NCBI RefSeq assembly: GCF_001280515.1
Contig: NZ_LBIQ01000030.1
Location: forward strand, 1,568,501 to 1,632,500
Direction of reading: 5' to 3'
Length of the DNA: 64,000 nucleotides
Origin: Mangrovimonas sp. ST2L15
Lineage (GTDB): Bacteria > Bacteroidota > Bacteroidia > Flavobacteriales > Flavobacteriaceae
The position numbers were made by a program, and so were the translations under genes. Of the stretch, positions 52,785 through 61,384 are shown piece by piece (the first letter of the stretch is position 1; each line of letters starts with the position of its first letter). The notes under the pieces were generated by a model that was not told where the DNA came from, did not search any database, and saw only the letters and a list, made by a program, of their open reading frames with translations.

Positions 52785-54587
52785 TTAAAAACAATACTGG
52801 TTTTCGCTTTTAACTTTTTCAGCAATCCTATTTCTTAAATCAACCACATTGGGCATGTTGGTGTATTTGGTAAAACGTTTTAAGCCCATAAGCATCATGC
52901 GTTGTTCGTCACCTTCTGCAAAGGACACAATACCTTCCTTGGCATTTTTCATGGTAATTTCCACAGCATTATATAGGTATAGTTGTGCCATGGCAATTTG
53001 TTCTTTTTGGGAGTCTGCTCCAAATCGTTTGGCATTCTTTTCAGCACGCAAAATACCAGATTCTGCCATATAGATTTCGATAAGAATGTTTGAAGCAGCC
53101 ATCATCAATTGTTGGTGTTGCTCTAAATCGGGTCCGAATTTTTGAACCGCCGCTCCAGCAACCATTAAGAAGACTTTCTTTAAGTTGGCCAATACGGCTT
53201 TTTCTTCTGAAAATAATTCAGAGTAATCAGGTGTGTCAAATGACGGAATACCCATCAAATCTTCCTGAACTTTCATGGCTGGACCCAATAAATCTACATG
53301 ACCTTTCATGGCCTTTTTAACCAACATACCTACAGAAAGCATTCGGTTAATTTCATTGGTTCCTTCATAAATCCTGGCAATTCTAGCATCTCTCCAAGCG
53401 GCTTCCATAGGAGTATCTTCAGAGAATCCCATACCTCCAAAAATTTGGATACCTTCATCGGCGCAATTTTGAACATCTTCAGAAACGGCCACTTTTAAAA
53501 TGGAACATTCAATGGCATATTCTTCAACGCCTTTCAATTCGGCTTCCTGATGGGAATTCCCTTGGTTTAGTCTAATCTCGATGCGGTCTTCAATATTTTT
53601 AGCAGCTCTGTATGAGGCAGCTTCCCCAACATAGGCATTGGTTGCCATTTCGGCTATTTTGGCTTTGATAGCACCAAAATCTGAGATTGGTGTTTTAAAT
53701 TGTTTACGCTCGTTAGCATATTGTACCCCAGTTGTAGTAATACGTCTTTGCGAATCTAAACAGGCTGCGGCCAATTTAATGCGACCAATGTTCAAAGCAT
53801 TCATGGCAATTTTAAAGCCTTCACCGCGACCTGCCAACATGTTTTCAACTGGTACTTTGGTATCATTGAAAAAGACTTGTCTGGTAGATGATGCACGAAT
53901 ACCCAGTTTGTGTTCCTCTTCTCCCAAGGTAATCCCGTTTTCAGGATTGTTTTCCACAATAAACCCGGTGATGTATTTGTCGTCTTCAATTCTTGCAAAG
54001 ACAATAAACATGTTGCAAAAACCGGCATTGGAAATCCACATTTTTTGTCCGTTGATCAGGTAATGTTTTCCATCTTCGGACAATGTGGCGGTCGTTTTAC
54101 CAGAATTGGCATCACTTCCGGCACCTGGTTCTGTAAGGCAATAGGCACCAAACCATTCCCCAGTAGCTAATTTGGGGACGTATTTTTGTTTTTGTTCTTC
54201 CGTACCATACAAGGTAATCGGCATGGTTCCAATTCCAGTATGGGCTCCAAAGGCCGTACTAAAGGAACCGGTTCCACTAGAGATGTAGTCACAGACTAAC
54301 ATGGTAGATACAAAGCCCATACCCATTCCGCCATATTCCTCAGGGACAGCAACACTTAAAAAACCCATTTCTCCAGCTTTTTTCATGCATTGCTCAGTAA
54401 AAGCATAGTCTTTGTTTTCAAAACGGTCTCTGTTTGCAATAATTTCACGGTCATTGAATTCCTTTACGGATTCTTTCATCATTTGTTGCTCCTCGGTAAA
54501 ATCTTCAGGAGTGAATACATCTTCACAAAGGGTTTCTTTGACCAAAAATTGGCCGCCTCTTAAAATATCTTTTTCTGTAGTTTCCAT
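52785..54587 (-). CDS. Acyl-CoA dehydrogenase, long form
   Basis: 600 residues. The N-terminal helical and middle beta domains are clear (FGAYCLTEPGAGSDANSG, MWISNAGFCNMFIVFARIED), with the FAD-binding C-domain (YANERKQFKTPISDFGAIKAKIAEM, IQIFGGMGFSEDTPMEAAWRDARIARIYEGTNEI). The extra 180 residues at the end are as in the VLCAD-like long form. It catalyses the first oxidation of fatty-acyl-CoA. It is the last gene of the marR-fadB-fadA transcript, but a four-helix-bundle gene and repeats lie between it and the thiolase. Confidence 0.93.
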   Translation of the reverse strand: METTEKDILRGGQFLVKETLCEDVFTPEDFTEEQQMMKESVKEFNDREIIANRDRFENKDYAFTEQCMKKAGEMGFLSVAVPEEYGGMGMGFVSTMLVCDYISSGTGSFSTAFGAHTGIGTMPITLYGTEEQKQKYVPKLATGEWFGAYCLTEPGAGSDANSGKTTATLSEDGKHYLINGQKMWISNAGFCNMFIVFARIEDDKYITGFIVENNPENGITLGEEEHKLGIRASSTRQVFFNDTKVPVENMLAGRGEGFKIAMNALNIGRIKLAAACLDSQRRITTTGVQYANERKQFKTPISDFGAIKAKIAEMATNAYVGEAASYRAAKNIEDRIEIRLNQGNSHQEAELKGVEEYAIECSILKVAVSEDVQNCADEGIQIFGGMGFSEDTPMEAAWRDARIARIYEGTNEINRMLSVGMLVKKAMKGHVDLLGPAMKVQEDLMGIPSFDTPDYSELFSEEKAVLANLKKVFLMVAGAAVQKFGPDLEQHQQLMMAASNILIEIYMAESGILRAEKNAKRFGADSQKEQIAMAQLYLYNAVEITMKNAKEGIVSFAEGDEQRMMLMGLKRFTKYTNMPNVVDLRNRIAEKVKSENQYCF

Positions 54588-54600
54588 AATGTTTTAATTT

Positions 54601-54633
54601 GAGAGAAGAGAGTATAGAATATAGAGAATAGAC
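54601..54633 (+). repeat. AG-rich inverted repeat, left of the four-helix-bundle gene
   Basis: AGAGAGTATAGAATATAGAG and following GAATAGAC (54601-54633). Its inverse, with small changes, lies at 55003-55035 on the far side of the 54636-54986 gene. A same-direction copy is found at 56241-56273. Confidence 0.75.
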
Positions 54634-54635
54634 TA

Positions 54636-54986
54636 CTAGTTAAGACCATTTTGGAAACCCATGGTCATTCTTTGAAATTCTTCTATTTTCTCTTCAAGTG
54701 TGGTTAATGTTTTTTTATTAATATAATTTCTATGATGAGCAATTAATAGTTGGGTGCTAAGTTCGAAGGACGAACCGAGTGCTATATCCAAATAATTACT
54801 AAAGGACTTATTACTTTTTGCCGAACCTTCTGCTATATTACTGGGCATAGAAACCGAACTTCGGCTTATTTGAGATGCTAGGTCATAACGCTCGTGCTTA
54901 GGAAAATCAACTAAAATATCAGAAATGGTATTTGCAATTTCTAATCCCATCTGGCTAATCTTAAGATTTTTATAGTTGTGTCTCAT
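54636..54986 (-). CDS. Four-helix-bundle protein (23S rRNA IVP / Avd-like family)
   Basis: 116 residues, all helical. NLKISQMGLEIANTISDILVDFPKHERYDLASQISRSSVSMPSNIAEGSAKSNKSFSNYL is the family signature (LxxQixRaavSiPsNIAEG). The domain was first noted in intervening sequences of 23S rRNA and is related in fold to the Avd protein of diversity-generating retroelements. Its function here is unknown. The gene interrupts the beta-oxidation operon and is bracketed by AG-rich inverted repeats. Confidence 0.88.
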   Translation of the reverse strand: MRHNYKNLKISQMGLEIANTISDILVDFPKHERYDLASQISRSSVSMPSNIAEGSAKSNKSFSNYLDIALGSSFELSTQLLIAHHRNYINKKTLTTLEEKIEEFQRMTMGFQNGLN

Positions 54987-55002
54987 AAGGTTTAAGAGTC
55001 AA

Positions 55003-55035
55003 GTCTATTTTCTCTATTCTTTTTTCTATACTCTT
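55003..55035 (-). repeat. AG-rich inverted repeat, right of the four-helix-bundle gene
   Basis: Read on the minus strand: AAGAGTATAGAAAAAAGAAT and then AGAGAAAATAGAC, the counterpart of 54601-54633. Confidence 0.75.
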
Positions 55036-55037
55036 CC

Positions 55038-56228
55038 CTATGATAGAAATTCAAAAATCCCACAAGCTCCTTGACCTGTGCCTACGCACATGGTTACAGC
55101 GCCATATTGGCCTTTCATATTTCGTTTTCTCATTTCATCAAGTAATTGTACGGTCAATTTAGCACCAGTACATCCCAGTGGATGTCCCAAAGCAATGGCC
55201 CCACCATTCACGTTGACGATATCGCTGTTTAAGCCAAGTTCTCTTATGACTGCCAAAGATTGGGACGCAAAGGCTTCATTTAACTCTATCAAACCTAAAT
55301 CATCTTGTTTTAGGCCTGCTTGTTTTAAGGCTTTTGGAATGGCCTTTACAGGACCAATTCCCATAATTCTAGGTTCCACACCAGCCGCGGCATAATTGAC
55401 CAAACGGGCAATAGGTTCTAGATTGAGTTCTTTAACCAGTTCTTCGCTCATAATCATCACAAAAGCAGCGCCATCACTCATTTGTGATGAGTTTCCTGCC
55501 GTCACACTTCCATTGGCCGCAAATACTGGGCGTAGTTTTCCTAATACGTCTAAACTGGTATCGGCTCTTGGGCCTTCATCTTTTGTAACCGTATAGTTTT
55601 TTGTCGTTTTCTTACCATTGTCATCTAGGAATACATGTTCCACATCTATGGGAACAATTTGATCCTGAAACCGGTTTTCAGCCTGAGCTTTTAAAGCTTT
55701 TTGGTGCGAATTATAAGCGAATTCATCCTGGTCTTCACGCGAAACCTTAAATTCATTGGCAACGGCTTCGGCTGTCAGTCCCATTCCCCAATAGTAGTCT
55801 TCATGGCCAGCTTTAGCGGCTTTATAATCGGGTACGGGTTTGTAACCTCCCATAGGGATGTAACTCATGCTTTCAACACCACCGGCAATAATACAATCGG
55901 CCATTCCTGCCTGAATCTTAGCAGTTGCGATACCAATGGTTTCAATTCCAGATGCACAGTATCTATTTACGGTCACCCCCGGAACGTCTTCAATTTGTAA
56001 GCCCATGAGCGAAATCAAACGTCCCATATTAAGACCCTGTTCTGCTTCTGGCATCGCATTACCAACAATGACATCATCAATGCGGGTTTTATCAAAATTA
56101 GGAAGCTTGTCCATCATAAATTGAATGGTTTCTGCCGCCAATTCATCTGGCCTTTTGAATCGGAAAACCCCTCGAGGAGCTTTACCTACGGCCGTTCTAT
56201 ATCCTTTTACTATATATGCTGTTTTCAT
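55038..56228 (-). CDS. fadA: Acetyl-CoA acyltransferase (beta-oxidation thiolase)
   Basis: 396 residues, the normal thiolase length. The nucleophile is Cys91 in NRYCASGIETI. The second site has GGAIALGHPLGCTGAK (His) and CVGTGQGACGIF (catalytic Cys). It cleaves 3-ketoacyl-CoA to acetyl-CoA and a shortened acyl-CoA. The gene follows fadB by 85 bases that hold an AG-rich palindrome. Confidence 0.93.
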   Translation of the reverse strand: MKTAYIVKGYRTAVGKAPRGVFRFKRPDELAAETIQFMMDKLPNFDKTRIDDVIVGNAMPEAEQGLNMGRLISLMGLQIEDVPGVTVNRYCASGIETIGIATAKIQAGMADCIIAGGVESMSYIPMGGYKPVPDYKAAKAGHEDYYWGMGLTAEAVANEFKVSREDQDEFAYNSHQKALKAQAENRFQDQIVPIDVEHVFLDDNGKKTTKNYTVTKDEGPRADTSLDVLGKLRPVFAANGSVTAGNSSQMSDGAAFVMIMSEELVKELNLEPIARLVNYAAAGVEPRIMGIGPVKAIPKALKQAGLKQDDLGLIELNEAFASQSLAVIRELGLNSDIVNVNGGAIALGHPLGCTGAKLTVQLLDEMRKRNMKGQYGAVTMCVGTGQGACGIFEFLS

Positions 56229-56240
56229 ATTTTATTTTTT

Positions 56241-56316
56241 GAGAGAAGAGAGAATAGAAAAGAGAAAATAGACGTCCTCAAAAATCTCTATTCTATGTTC
56301 TTTATTCTATTTTCTA
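56241..56316. repeat. AG-rich palindrome between fadB and fadA
   Basis: AGAGAATAGAAAAGAGAAAA on the left is faced by TCTATTCTATGTTC and TATTCTATTTTC on the right, forming a long imperfect hairpin. Sequence and orientation match the repeats flanking the four-helix-bundle gene, as if a cassette without its gene lay here. Confidence 0.65.
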
Positions 56317-58722
56317 ATTACGTAAGGGTTTTCCTGTTTTTAACATATGCTGAATACGTTCCAGTGTTTTTCTTTCTGTGCATAAACTTAAGAAGGCTTC
56401 ACGTTCTATATCCAACAGGTACTGTTCGCTTACAAGTGTCGCTTCAGAAAGGTCTCCACCTGCCATGACATAGGCCAATTTGTTGGCTATTTTTTTGTCA
56501 TGTTCACTGATGTAGTGACCTGCTTCCATAGAATCTGTACCAACTAAAAACATTCCTAAGGCTTGTTTACCCAATACTTTGACATCTGTTCTTTGAATGG
56601 GTTTGGTATAGCCTTGGTCGGCCATCAACCTAGCATAAGCCTTGGCTGTTGCAATCTGTCTGTCTTTATTCACAACCACCACATCTTTTCCTTTTTGAAG
56701 AACGCCTAAATCAAAGGCCTCATAAGCGGATGTTGATACTTTTGCCATACCAATGGTTAAGAAATATTCTTGGAGCACATTTAATTCTACATCATTCTTT
56801 CTAAAGGTATCAGAGGCTCTCAAGGTCATTTCTTTAGAACCACCGCCTCCAGGAATCACTCCGACTCCAAATTCTACCAAACCAATATAAGTTTCGGCTG
56901 CTGCTACCACCTTATCTGCGTGCATAGAAAGCTCACAGCCCCCACCTAGAGTCATACCATGTGGTGCTGAAATGGTAGGGATAGAGGAGTACCGCATACG
57001 CATCATGGTATCTTGGAAGTACTTAATGGCCATGTTCAACTCATCATATTCTTGTTCTACCGCCATCATGAATATCATGCCAATATTGGCACCTACAGAA
57101 AAATTAGCTCCTTGGTTTCCAACAACCAATCCATCAAACTCTTTTTCTGCTAAATCAATAGCCTTGTTGATTCCCGCTAGAACATCACCACCAATGGTGT
57201 TCATTTTAGATTGGAATTCACAATTAAGGATACCATCTCCCAAATCTTCGATAACCACACCTGAGTTTTTAAAGACTTCTTTAGATTTTCTGATGTTATC
57301 TAAAATGATAAAGGCATCTTGTCCAGGGATTTTGGTTTGTTTTTTGGAAGGGATATCATAATAATAGGTAGCCCCGTTTTGAACACTGTAAAACGATTTG
57401 CTACCAGATTCAAGCATCTCATACACCCAAGCATTTGGTTCATAGCCCTCTGCTTTCATAATTTCGATACCTTTTTCTACGCCAATGGCATCCCAGATTT
57501 GAAAGGGACCATGTTCCCAACCAAACCCAGCTTTCATGGCATCATCTATTTTATATAGGTCATCAGATATTTCTGGAATGCGGTTTGATACATAGGCAAA
57601 CATAGCCGCAAAGTTCTTTCTGTAAAACTCTCCAGCTTTATCTTTTCCGCTAACCAATATTGGGAAGCGATTGATAACCTTGTCAACCGTTTTGGTAAGC
57701 TCTAAAGTGGCAAACTTGGCCGATTTTTTAGCTCGGTATTCTAACGTATCTAAGTCTAAAGACAGGATGTCGCTGCTTCCGTCGTTATTTTTTACTTTTC
57801 TATAAAAACCCTGACCTGTTTTGCTTCCCAACCAATTGTTGTTCATCATGGTTTGAATAAACCCTGGGAGTTTAAAAAGGTCGTGTGCTTCATCGTTAGG
57901 GCAGTTTTCATACAACCCATTGGCTACATGAACCAAGGTGTCTAACCCAACTACGTCTACGGTTCTAAAGGTAGCTGACTTGGGACGACCAATGACAGGA
58001 CCAGTCAATTTATCAACTTCTTCAATAGTGAGTCCCATGTCCTTTACTTGATGGAAAAGACTCATAATTCCAAAAATCCCAATACGATTACCAATAAAGG
58101 CTGGTGTATCTTTGGCAATAACTGACGTTTTTCCTAAGTATTGCTCACCATAACTGTTAAGGAAATCCAATACATCTTGAGATGTTTTTGGTCCAGGAAT
58201 GATTTCAAATAATTTCAAATATCTCGCTGGATTGAAAAAGTGAGTTCCACAAAAATGCTTTTGGAAATCTTCACTTCGTCCTTCGCTCATGAATTGAATC
58301 GGAATCCCAGAGGTGTTAGAGGTTATAAGTGTTCCCTCTTTTCTGTGTTTATCTAGATTTTCAAAGACCTTCTTTTTTATATCCAATCGTTCAACAACCA
58401 CCTCAATGATCCAGTCTGCTTCAGAAACTTTGGCGATATCATCTTCTAAATTACCGGTGGTAATTCTACTGGCAAATTTTTGATGGTAAATAGGAGATGG
58501 TTTGGATTTCAACGCTGCTTTTAAGGAGTCATTTACCAAACGGTTTCTCACCATTTTGTGCTCTAAGGTTAAGCCTTTGGCTTTTTCGGCCTCTGTTAAC
58601 TCTCGAGGCACAATATCTAAAAGTAATACCTCGACCCCAATATTTGCAAAATGACAGGCAATGCCACTTCCCATAATTCCAGAGCCGATTACAGCTACTT
58701 TATTAATAATTCGTTTGCTCAT
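56314..58722 (-). CDS. fadB: 3-hydroxyacyl-CoA dehydrogenase/enoyl-CoA hydratase fusion
   Basis: 802 residues in the FadN-like order. The N-terminal NAD-binding dehydrogenase (VAVIGSGIMGSGIACHFANIG; catalytic region GTHFFNPARYLKLFEIIPG) comes first, and the second dehydrogenase domain follows to about residue 470. The C-terminal crotonase domain has LVVGNQGANFSVGANI and APHGMTLGGGCELSMHADKVVAAAETYIGLVEFGVGVIPGGGG. It performs the two middle steps of beta-oxidation. It starts 10 bases after marR and so should share its promoter. Confidence 0.92.
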   Translation of the reverse strand: MSKRIINKVAVIGSGIMGSGIACHFANIGVEVLLLDIVPRELTEAEKAKGLTLEHKMVRNRLVNDSLKAALKSKPSPIYHQKFASRITTGNLEDDIAKVSEADWIIEVVVERLDIKKKVFENLDKHRKEGTLITSNTSGIPIQFMSEGRSEDFQKHFCGTHFFNPARYLKLFEIIPGPKTSQDVLDFLNSYGEQYLGKTSVIAKDTPAFIGNRIGIFGIMSLFHQVKDMGLTIEEVDKLTGPVIGRPKSATFRTVDVVGLDTLVHVANGLYENCPNDEAHDLFKLPGFIQTMMNNNWLGSKTGQGFYRKVKNNDGSSDILSLDLDTLEYRAKKSAKFATLELTKTVDKVINRFPILVSGKDKAGEFYRKNFAAMFAYVSNRIPEISDDLYKIDDAMKAGFGWEHGPFQIWDAIGVEKGIEIMKAEGYEPNAWVYEMLESGSKSFYSVQNGATYYYDIPSKKQTKIPGQDAFIILDNIRKSKEVFKNSGVVIEDLGDGILNCEFQSKMNTIGGDVLAGINKAIDLAEKEFDGLVVGNQGANFSVGANIGMIFMMAVEQEYDELNMAIKYFQDTMMRMRYSSIPTISAPHGMTLGGGCELSMHADKVVAAAETYIGLVEFGVGVIPGGGGSKEMTLRASDTFRKNDVELNVLQEYFLTIGMAKVSTSAYEAFDLGVLQKGKDVVVVNKDRQIATAKAYARLMADQGYTKPIQRTDVKVLGKQALGMFLVGTDSMEAGHYISEHDKKIANKLAYVMAGGDLSEATLVSEQYLLDIEREAFLSLCTERKTLERIQHMLKTGKPLRN

Positions 58723-58732
58723 TATTTGATTG

Positions 58733-59176
58733 TTATTTGTCTTGGTTATATATTTTTTTGTTTGAAATCATCTCGTTGATTAATTCGGCCACTTCATAAA
58801 AGTGATTTAGTTTTTCCTCTGATATGTTGGCCCTTATAGCGTCATTGAATGTGATTACTTTTTCTTTTGAATAGGCTCTTTTTTTTCTGCCAAACTCCGT
58901 AAGGTGAATTAATACGCCTCGGCCATCTTCAGGATTTGGTTTTCTTTCTATTAATCCTCGGGTTTCCATGGTTTTTAAAATTCTGGAGAGGCTAGTGGCT
59001 TCCATTCCCATTTTGGGACCCAAGGCCGTTGAAGGTGTGCCTTTTTCGGGATCAATGCTCAGTAAAGTGAACCCCGTAGCCATTGTACTTTCAAATTTGG
59101 CGGCTTCTTCATTATACATTTTATTGACGGCTAACCAGGTGGTTCTTAGAACATAGTCAATTGTTTTATCTTTCAT
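58733..59176 (-). CDS. MarR-family repressor of the beta-oxidation operon
   Basis: 147 residues. A winged helix-turn-helix of MarR type (GMEATSLSRILKTMETRGLIERKPNPEDGRGVLIHLTEFGRKK) with flanking dimerisation helices. As first gene of the marR-fadB-fadA-acyl-CoA dehydrogenase run it probably represses the operon until an acyl-CoA binds. A 12-base palindrome overlaps its promoter. Confidence 0.9.
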   Translation of the reverse strand: MKDKTIDYVLRTTWLAVNKMYNEEAAKFESTMATGFTLLSIDPEKGTPSTALGPKMGMEATSLSRILKTMETRGLIERKPNPEDGRGVLIHLTEFGRKKRAYSKEKVITFNDAIRANISEEKLNHFYEVAELINEMISNKKIYNQDK

Positions 59177-59194
59177 GGTTGATTTTTAGTCTTC

Positions 59195-59225
59195 CAAATA
59201 TAAAAAAATATGCTATGCATGCATA
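59195..59225 (-). promoter_or_regulatory. Promoter and palindromic operator of the marR-fad operon
   Basis: On the minus strand TATATTTG (59202-59195) is a perfect -7 element ending 18 bases before the marR ATG. The perfect palindrome TATGCATGCATA (59214-59225) covers the -33 position, so a dimer bound there would block RNA polymerase. A half-copy (ATGCATA) occurs upstream of the acyl-CoA ligase at 61103-61109. Confidence 0.6.
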
Positions 59226-59290
59226 ATAAAAAATAATAATTTAACATAAAATAGGCAGATTGATTAGAGGCTTCGCAATTTTATGGGGTG

Positions 59291-61090
59291 TTAATTGTAT
59301 ATCTTATCGTAAAGATCCTTGTAAAGGTTAAGGATAATATCTCTTTTCATTTTCATGGTAGGTGTCAAATGCCCTCCTTTAATGGACCACTCATCTGGGG
59401 TGAGTTCAAAGCGTTTAATTTGCTCCCACTTTCCAAATTTGGAATTGCATTTATCTACTTCTTGTTGGATCCTGTCTATGACTTCTTTAGAGGTATAAAT
59501 GGCATCATTGGTTGGGTCAATGGCTTTCCCTTTGAATTTGATCCATTCTTTGATAAATTCAAAATTAGGTTGAATCAAGGCTGCTGGCATTTTTTGGCCT
59601 TCGCCTATCACCATGACTTGTTCGATGAATCGAGATTGTTTTAACTCATTTTCCAATAGGGTAGGGATAACATACTTTCCGCCCGAGGTTTTGAACATTT
59701 CTTTTTTACGTCCCGTGATTTTCAAGAAACCTTCAGAATCAATTTCTCCTTTGTCTCCAGTATGGAAATACTCTTCTGTCATGACAGAAGCTGTTTTTTC
59801 AGGATCTTTATAATAGCCTTTCATCACATTAGGACCTTTTATAAGGATTTCACCATCTTCTGCTATTTTGACTTCTACATTACGAATAGGAATTCCTACG
59901 GTTCCAACTTTAAACATATGGTCAGCATATTTTCCAACGGCTACTACCGGAGACGTTTCTGTAAGCCCGTAACCTTCCATGACCTGCATGCCTGCTGCAC
60001 AAAATATGCGTATGAGCCTAGGTTGCAAAGGCGCACTACCAGATACCATAGTGCTTAATTCACCGCCTAAAGCTTCTTGCCATTTGCTGAAAACGAGTTT
60101 TCGAGCTAAATTAAGTTTGAAGTGATACCAAGATCCGTTCTTTTGATAAGGCTCCCATTGTTCACCAAGACCTACCGCCCAGAAAAATATTTTTTGTTTT
60201 AAGGGAGATAATTCTTCAGCCTTGTGAACAATTTTATCGTACACTTTTTCCAGTAGACGCGGTACCACACTCATTAAATGAGGTTTGATCTCTTTTGCAT
60301 TATCTCCAATTTTATCCAAACCTTCAGCAAAATAAATGGTGGCACCCATATATTGATAAATGTAAATTAAGACACGCTCAAAAATGTGACAAATAGGTAA
60401 AAAGCTGAGAACTCTGGTGCCTGCACCCGATATAGGTAACCTAGGAACACTATCTAAAGCATTACTTACAATGTTTTTATGCGTCAGCATAACTCCTTTG
60501 GGTCTTCCGGTTGTACCTGAGGTATAGATAATGGTTGCCAAGTCATCTTCATGAACTTGATTTTTTCGTTCCTCTACTTCCGGTTGATTAATTGGGTCTT
60601 TCCCTAACTCTAGTAGTTCTGAAAAATGTTTGCATCCTTCAATGTGATTGAAGGAATATACTTCTTTTAGCTTGGTATTGCCCTTTACTTGATTTAATTT
60701 GGCTAAAACATCTGCATCAGAAACAAAACAATAGATTGATTCACTATGGTTGAGTACATACTCATAATCTTCAGCTGAAATGGTTGGATAAATAGGTATG
60801 TTCTGTGCACCAACTTGCAAAATACCAATATCCATGATGTTCCACTCTGTTCGGTTTGTCGAAGAAATAACAGCTATTTTATCATCTTTTTGAATTCCCA
60901 ACTTAAGAAGTGCTCTACTTATGGCATTTGCCTGATCAATATAAGCTTGTGTTGAGGTAGGAGTCCAGACCTCATCATACTTGGTTACAAGAGCCTCTTT
61001 TAGTTTGTAAGTCTCTAACTGATAATAAGGAAAATCGAAAAGTCTGGTTATATCTGTCATTTGTTCTATAGAAAAATTGAAGTTCTGCAA
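59291..61090 (-). CDS. Long-chain acyl-CoA ligase
   Basis: 599 residues. The AMP-binding P-loop is IIYTSGTTGRPKGVMLTH; LSFLPICHIFER, VMEGYGLTETSPV and the hinge region GDKGEIDSEGFLKITGRKKEMFKTSGGKYV are typical of FadD-like long-chain enzymes. It activates fatty acids to acyl-CoA at the inner membrane for the operon downstream. It has its own promoter region, which carries a half-match to the MarR palindrome. Confidence 0.92.
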   Translation of the reverse strand: MQNFNFSIEQMTDITRLFDFPYYQLETYKLKEALVTKYDEVWTPTSTQAYIDQANAISRALLKLGIQKDDKIAVISSTNRTEWNIMDIGILQVGAQNIPIYPTISAEDYEYVLNHSESIYCFVSDADVLAKLNQVKGNTKLKEVYSFNHIEGCKHFSELLELGKDPINQPEVEERKNQVHEDDLATIIYTSGTTGRPKGVMLTHKNIVSNALDSVPRLPISGAGTRVLSFLPICHIFERVLIYIYQYMGATIYFAEGLDKIGDNAKEIKPHLMSVVPRLLEKVYDKIVHKAEELSPLKQKIFFWAVGLGEQWEPYQKNGSWYHFKLNLARKLVFSKWQEALGGELSTMVSGSAPLQPRLIRIFCAAGMQVMEGYGLTETSPVVAVGKYADHMFKVGTVGIPIRNVEVKIAEDGEILIKGPNVMKGYYKDPEKTASVMTEEYFHTGDKGEIDSEGFLKITGRKKEMFKTSGGKYVIPTLLENELKQSRFIEQVMVIGEGQKMPAALIQPNFEFIKEWIKFKGKAIDPTNDAIYTSKEVIDRIQQEVDKCNSKFGKWEQIKRFELTPDEWSIKGGHLTPTMKMKRDIILNLYKDLYDKIYN

Positions 61091-61281
61091 ATTATGAAAT
61101 TAATGCATATTTACAAATGTGTTTTATTTTGGCGAATAAATTCTAAAATTAATAATAATAGGAGTATAAAATTTTTAAGTTAACAAAAGGTTAGTATAAA
61201 GGCAGTTAAAACAATTTTTTAAATCAGGATTTTTTTTCGAAAAAAACTTGATAAAAACCATAAAAATGTGACATGAAACTT

Positions 61282-61289
61282 TATTTTTG
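61282..61289 (+). promoter_or_regulatory. -7 element of the tRNA-Pro transcript
   Basis: TATTTTTG is a perfect TAnnTTTG. It lies 14 bases before the CGGGATG of the broken tRNA copy, so transcription should begin at about 61296, run through the GIY-YIG gene and reach the intact tRNA. No separate promoter is visible directly before the intact tRNA. Confidence 0.5.
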
Positions 61290-61302
61290 TACCCCTATAA
61301 TT

Positions 61303-61384
61303 CGGGATGTGGCCTCTCGACTACGCTCGAGACAAGCTTCCTTCCGGTTAGCGTATTCCGCCAATAGCGGAATGGTAGCAGGTT
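61303..61384 (+). pseudogene. Broken tRNA-Pro copy
   Basis: CGGGATGTGGC (61303-61313) equals the 5' end of the intact tRNA. Then the palindrome TCTCGACTACGCTCGAGA (61315-61332) intervenes, then TCCGGTTAGCGTA (61343-61355) of the D-arm resumes. A changed anticodon-like hairpin (TTCCG/CGGAA) and GCAGGTT of the T-arm follow, right before the GIY-YIG ATG. The 3' acceptor strand is missing, so it cannot fold as a tRNA. Confidence 0.75.
61315..61332. repeat. TCTCGACTACGCTCGAGA palindrome inside the broken tRNA copy
   Basis: Six-base perfect arms TCTCGA/TCGAGA around CTACGC. The same core, with one base changed, is at 42338-42358 in the VWA-MoxR spacer. It separates the two preserved parts of the broken tRNA. 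Confidence 0.7.

Noticed and set aside
54601-55035. An insertion sequence around the four-helix-bundle gene
   Set aside because: No transposase is encoded and the inverted repeats are low-complexity AG-rich and imperfect; only a cassette-like arrangement is supported.
61303-61384. A possible second tRNA before the GIY-YIG gene
   Set aside because: The D-arm is split by a palindrome and the 3' acceptor strand is missing, so no cloverleaf can form.
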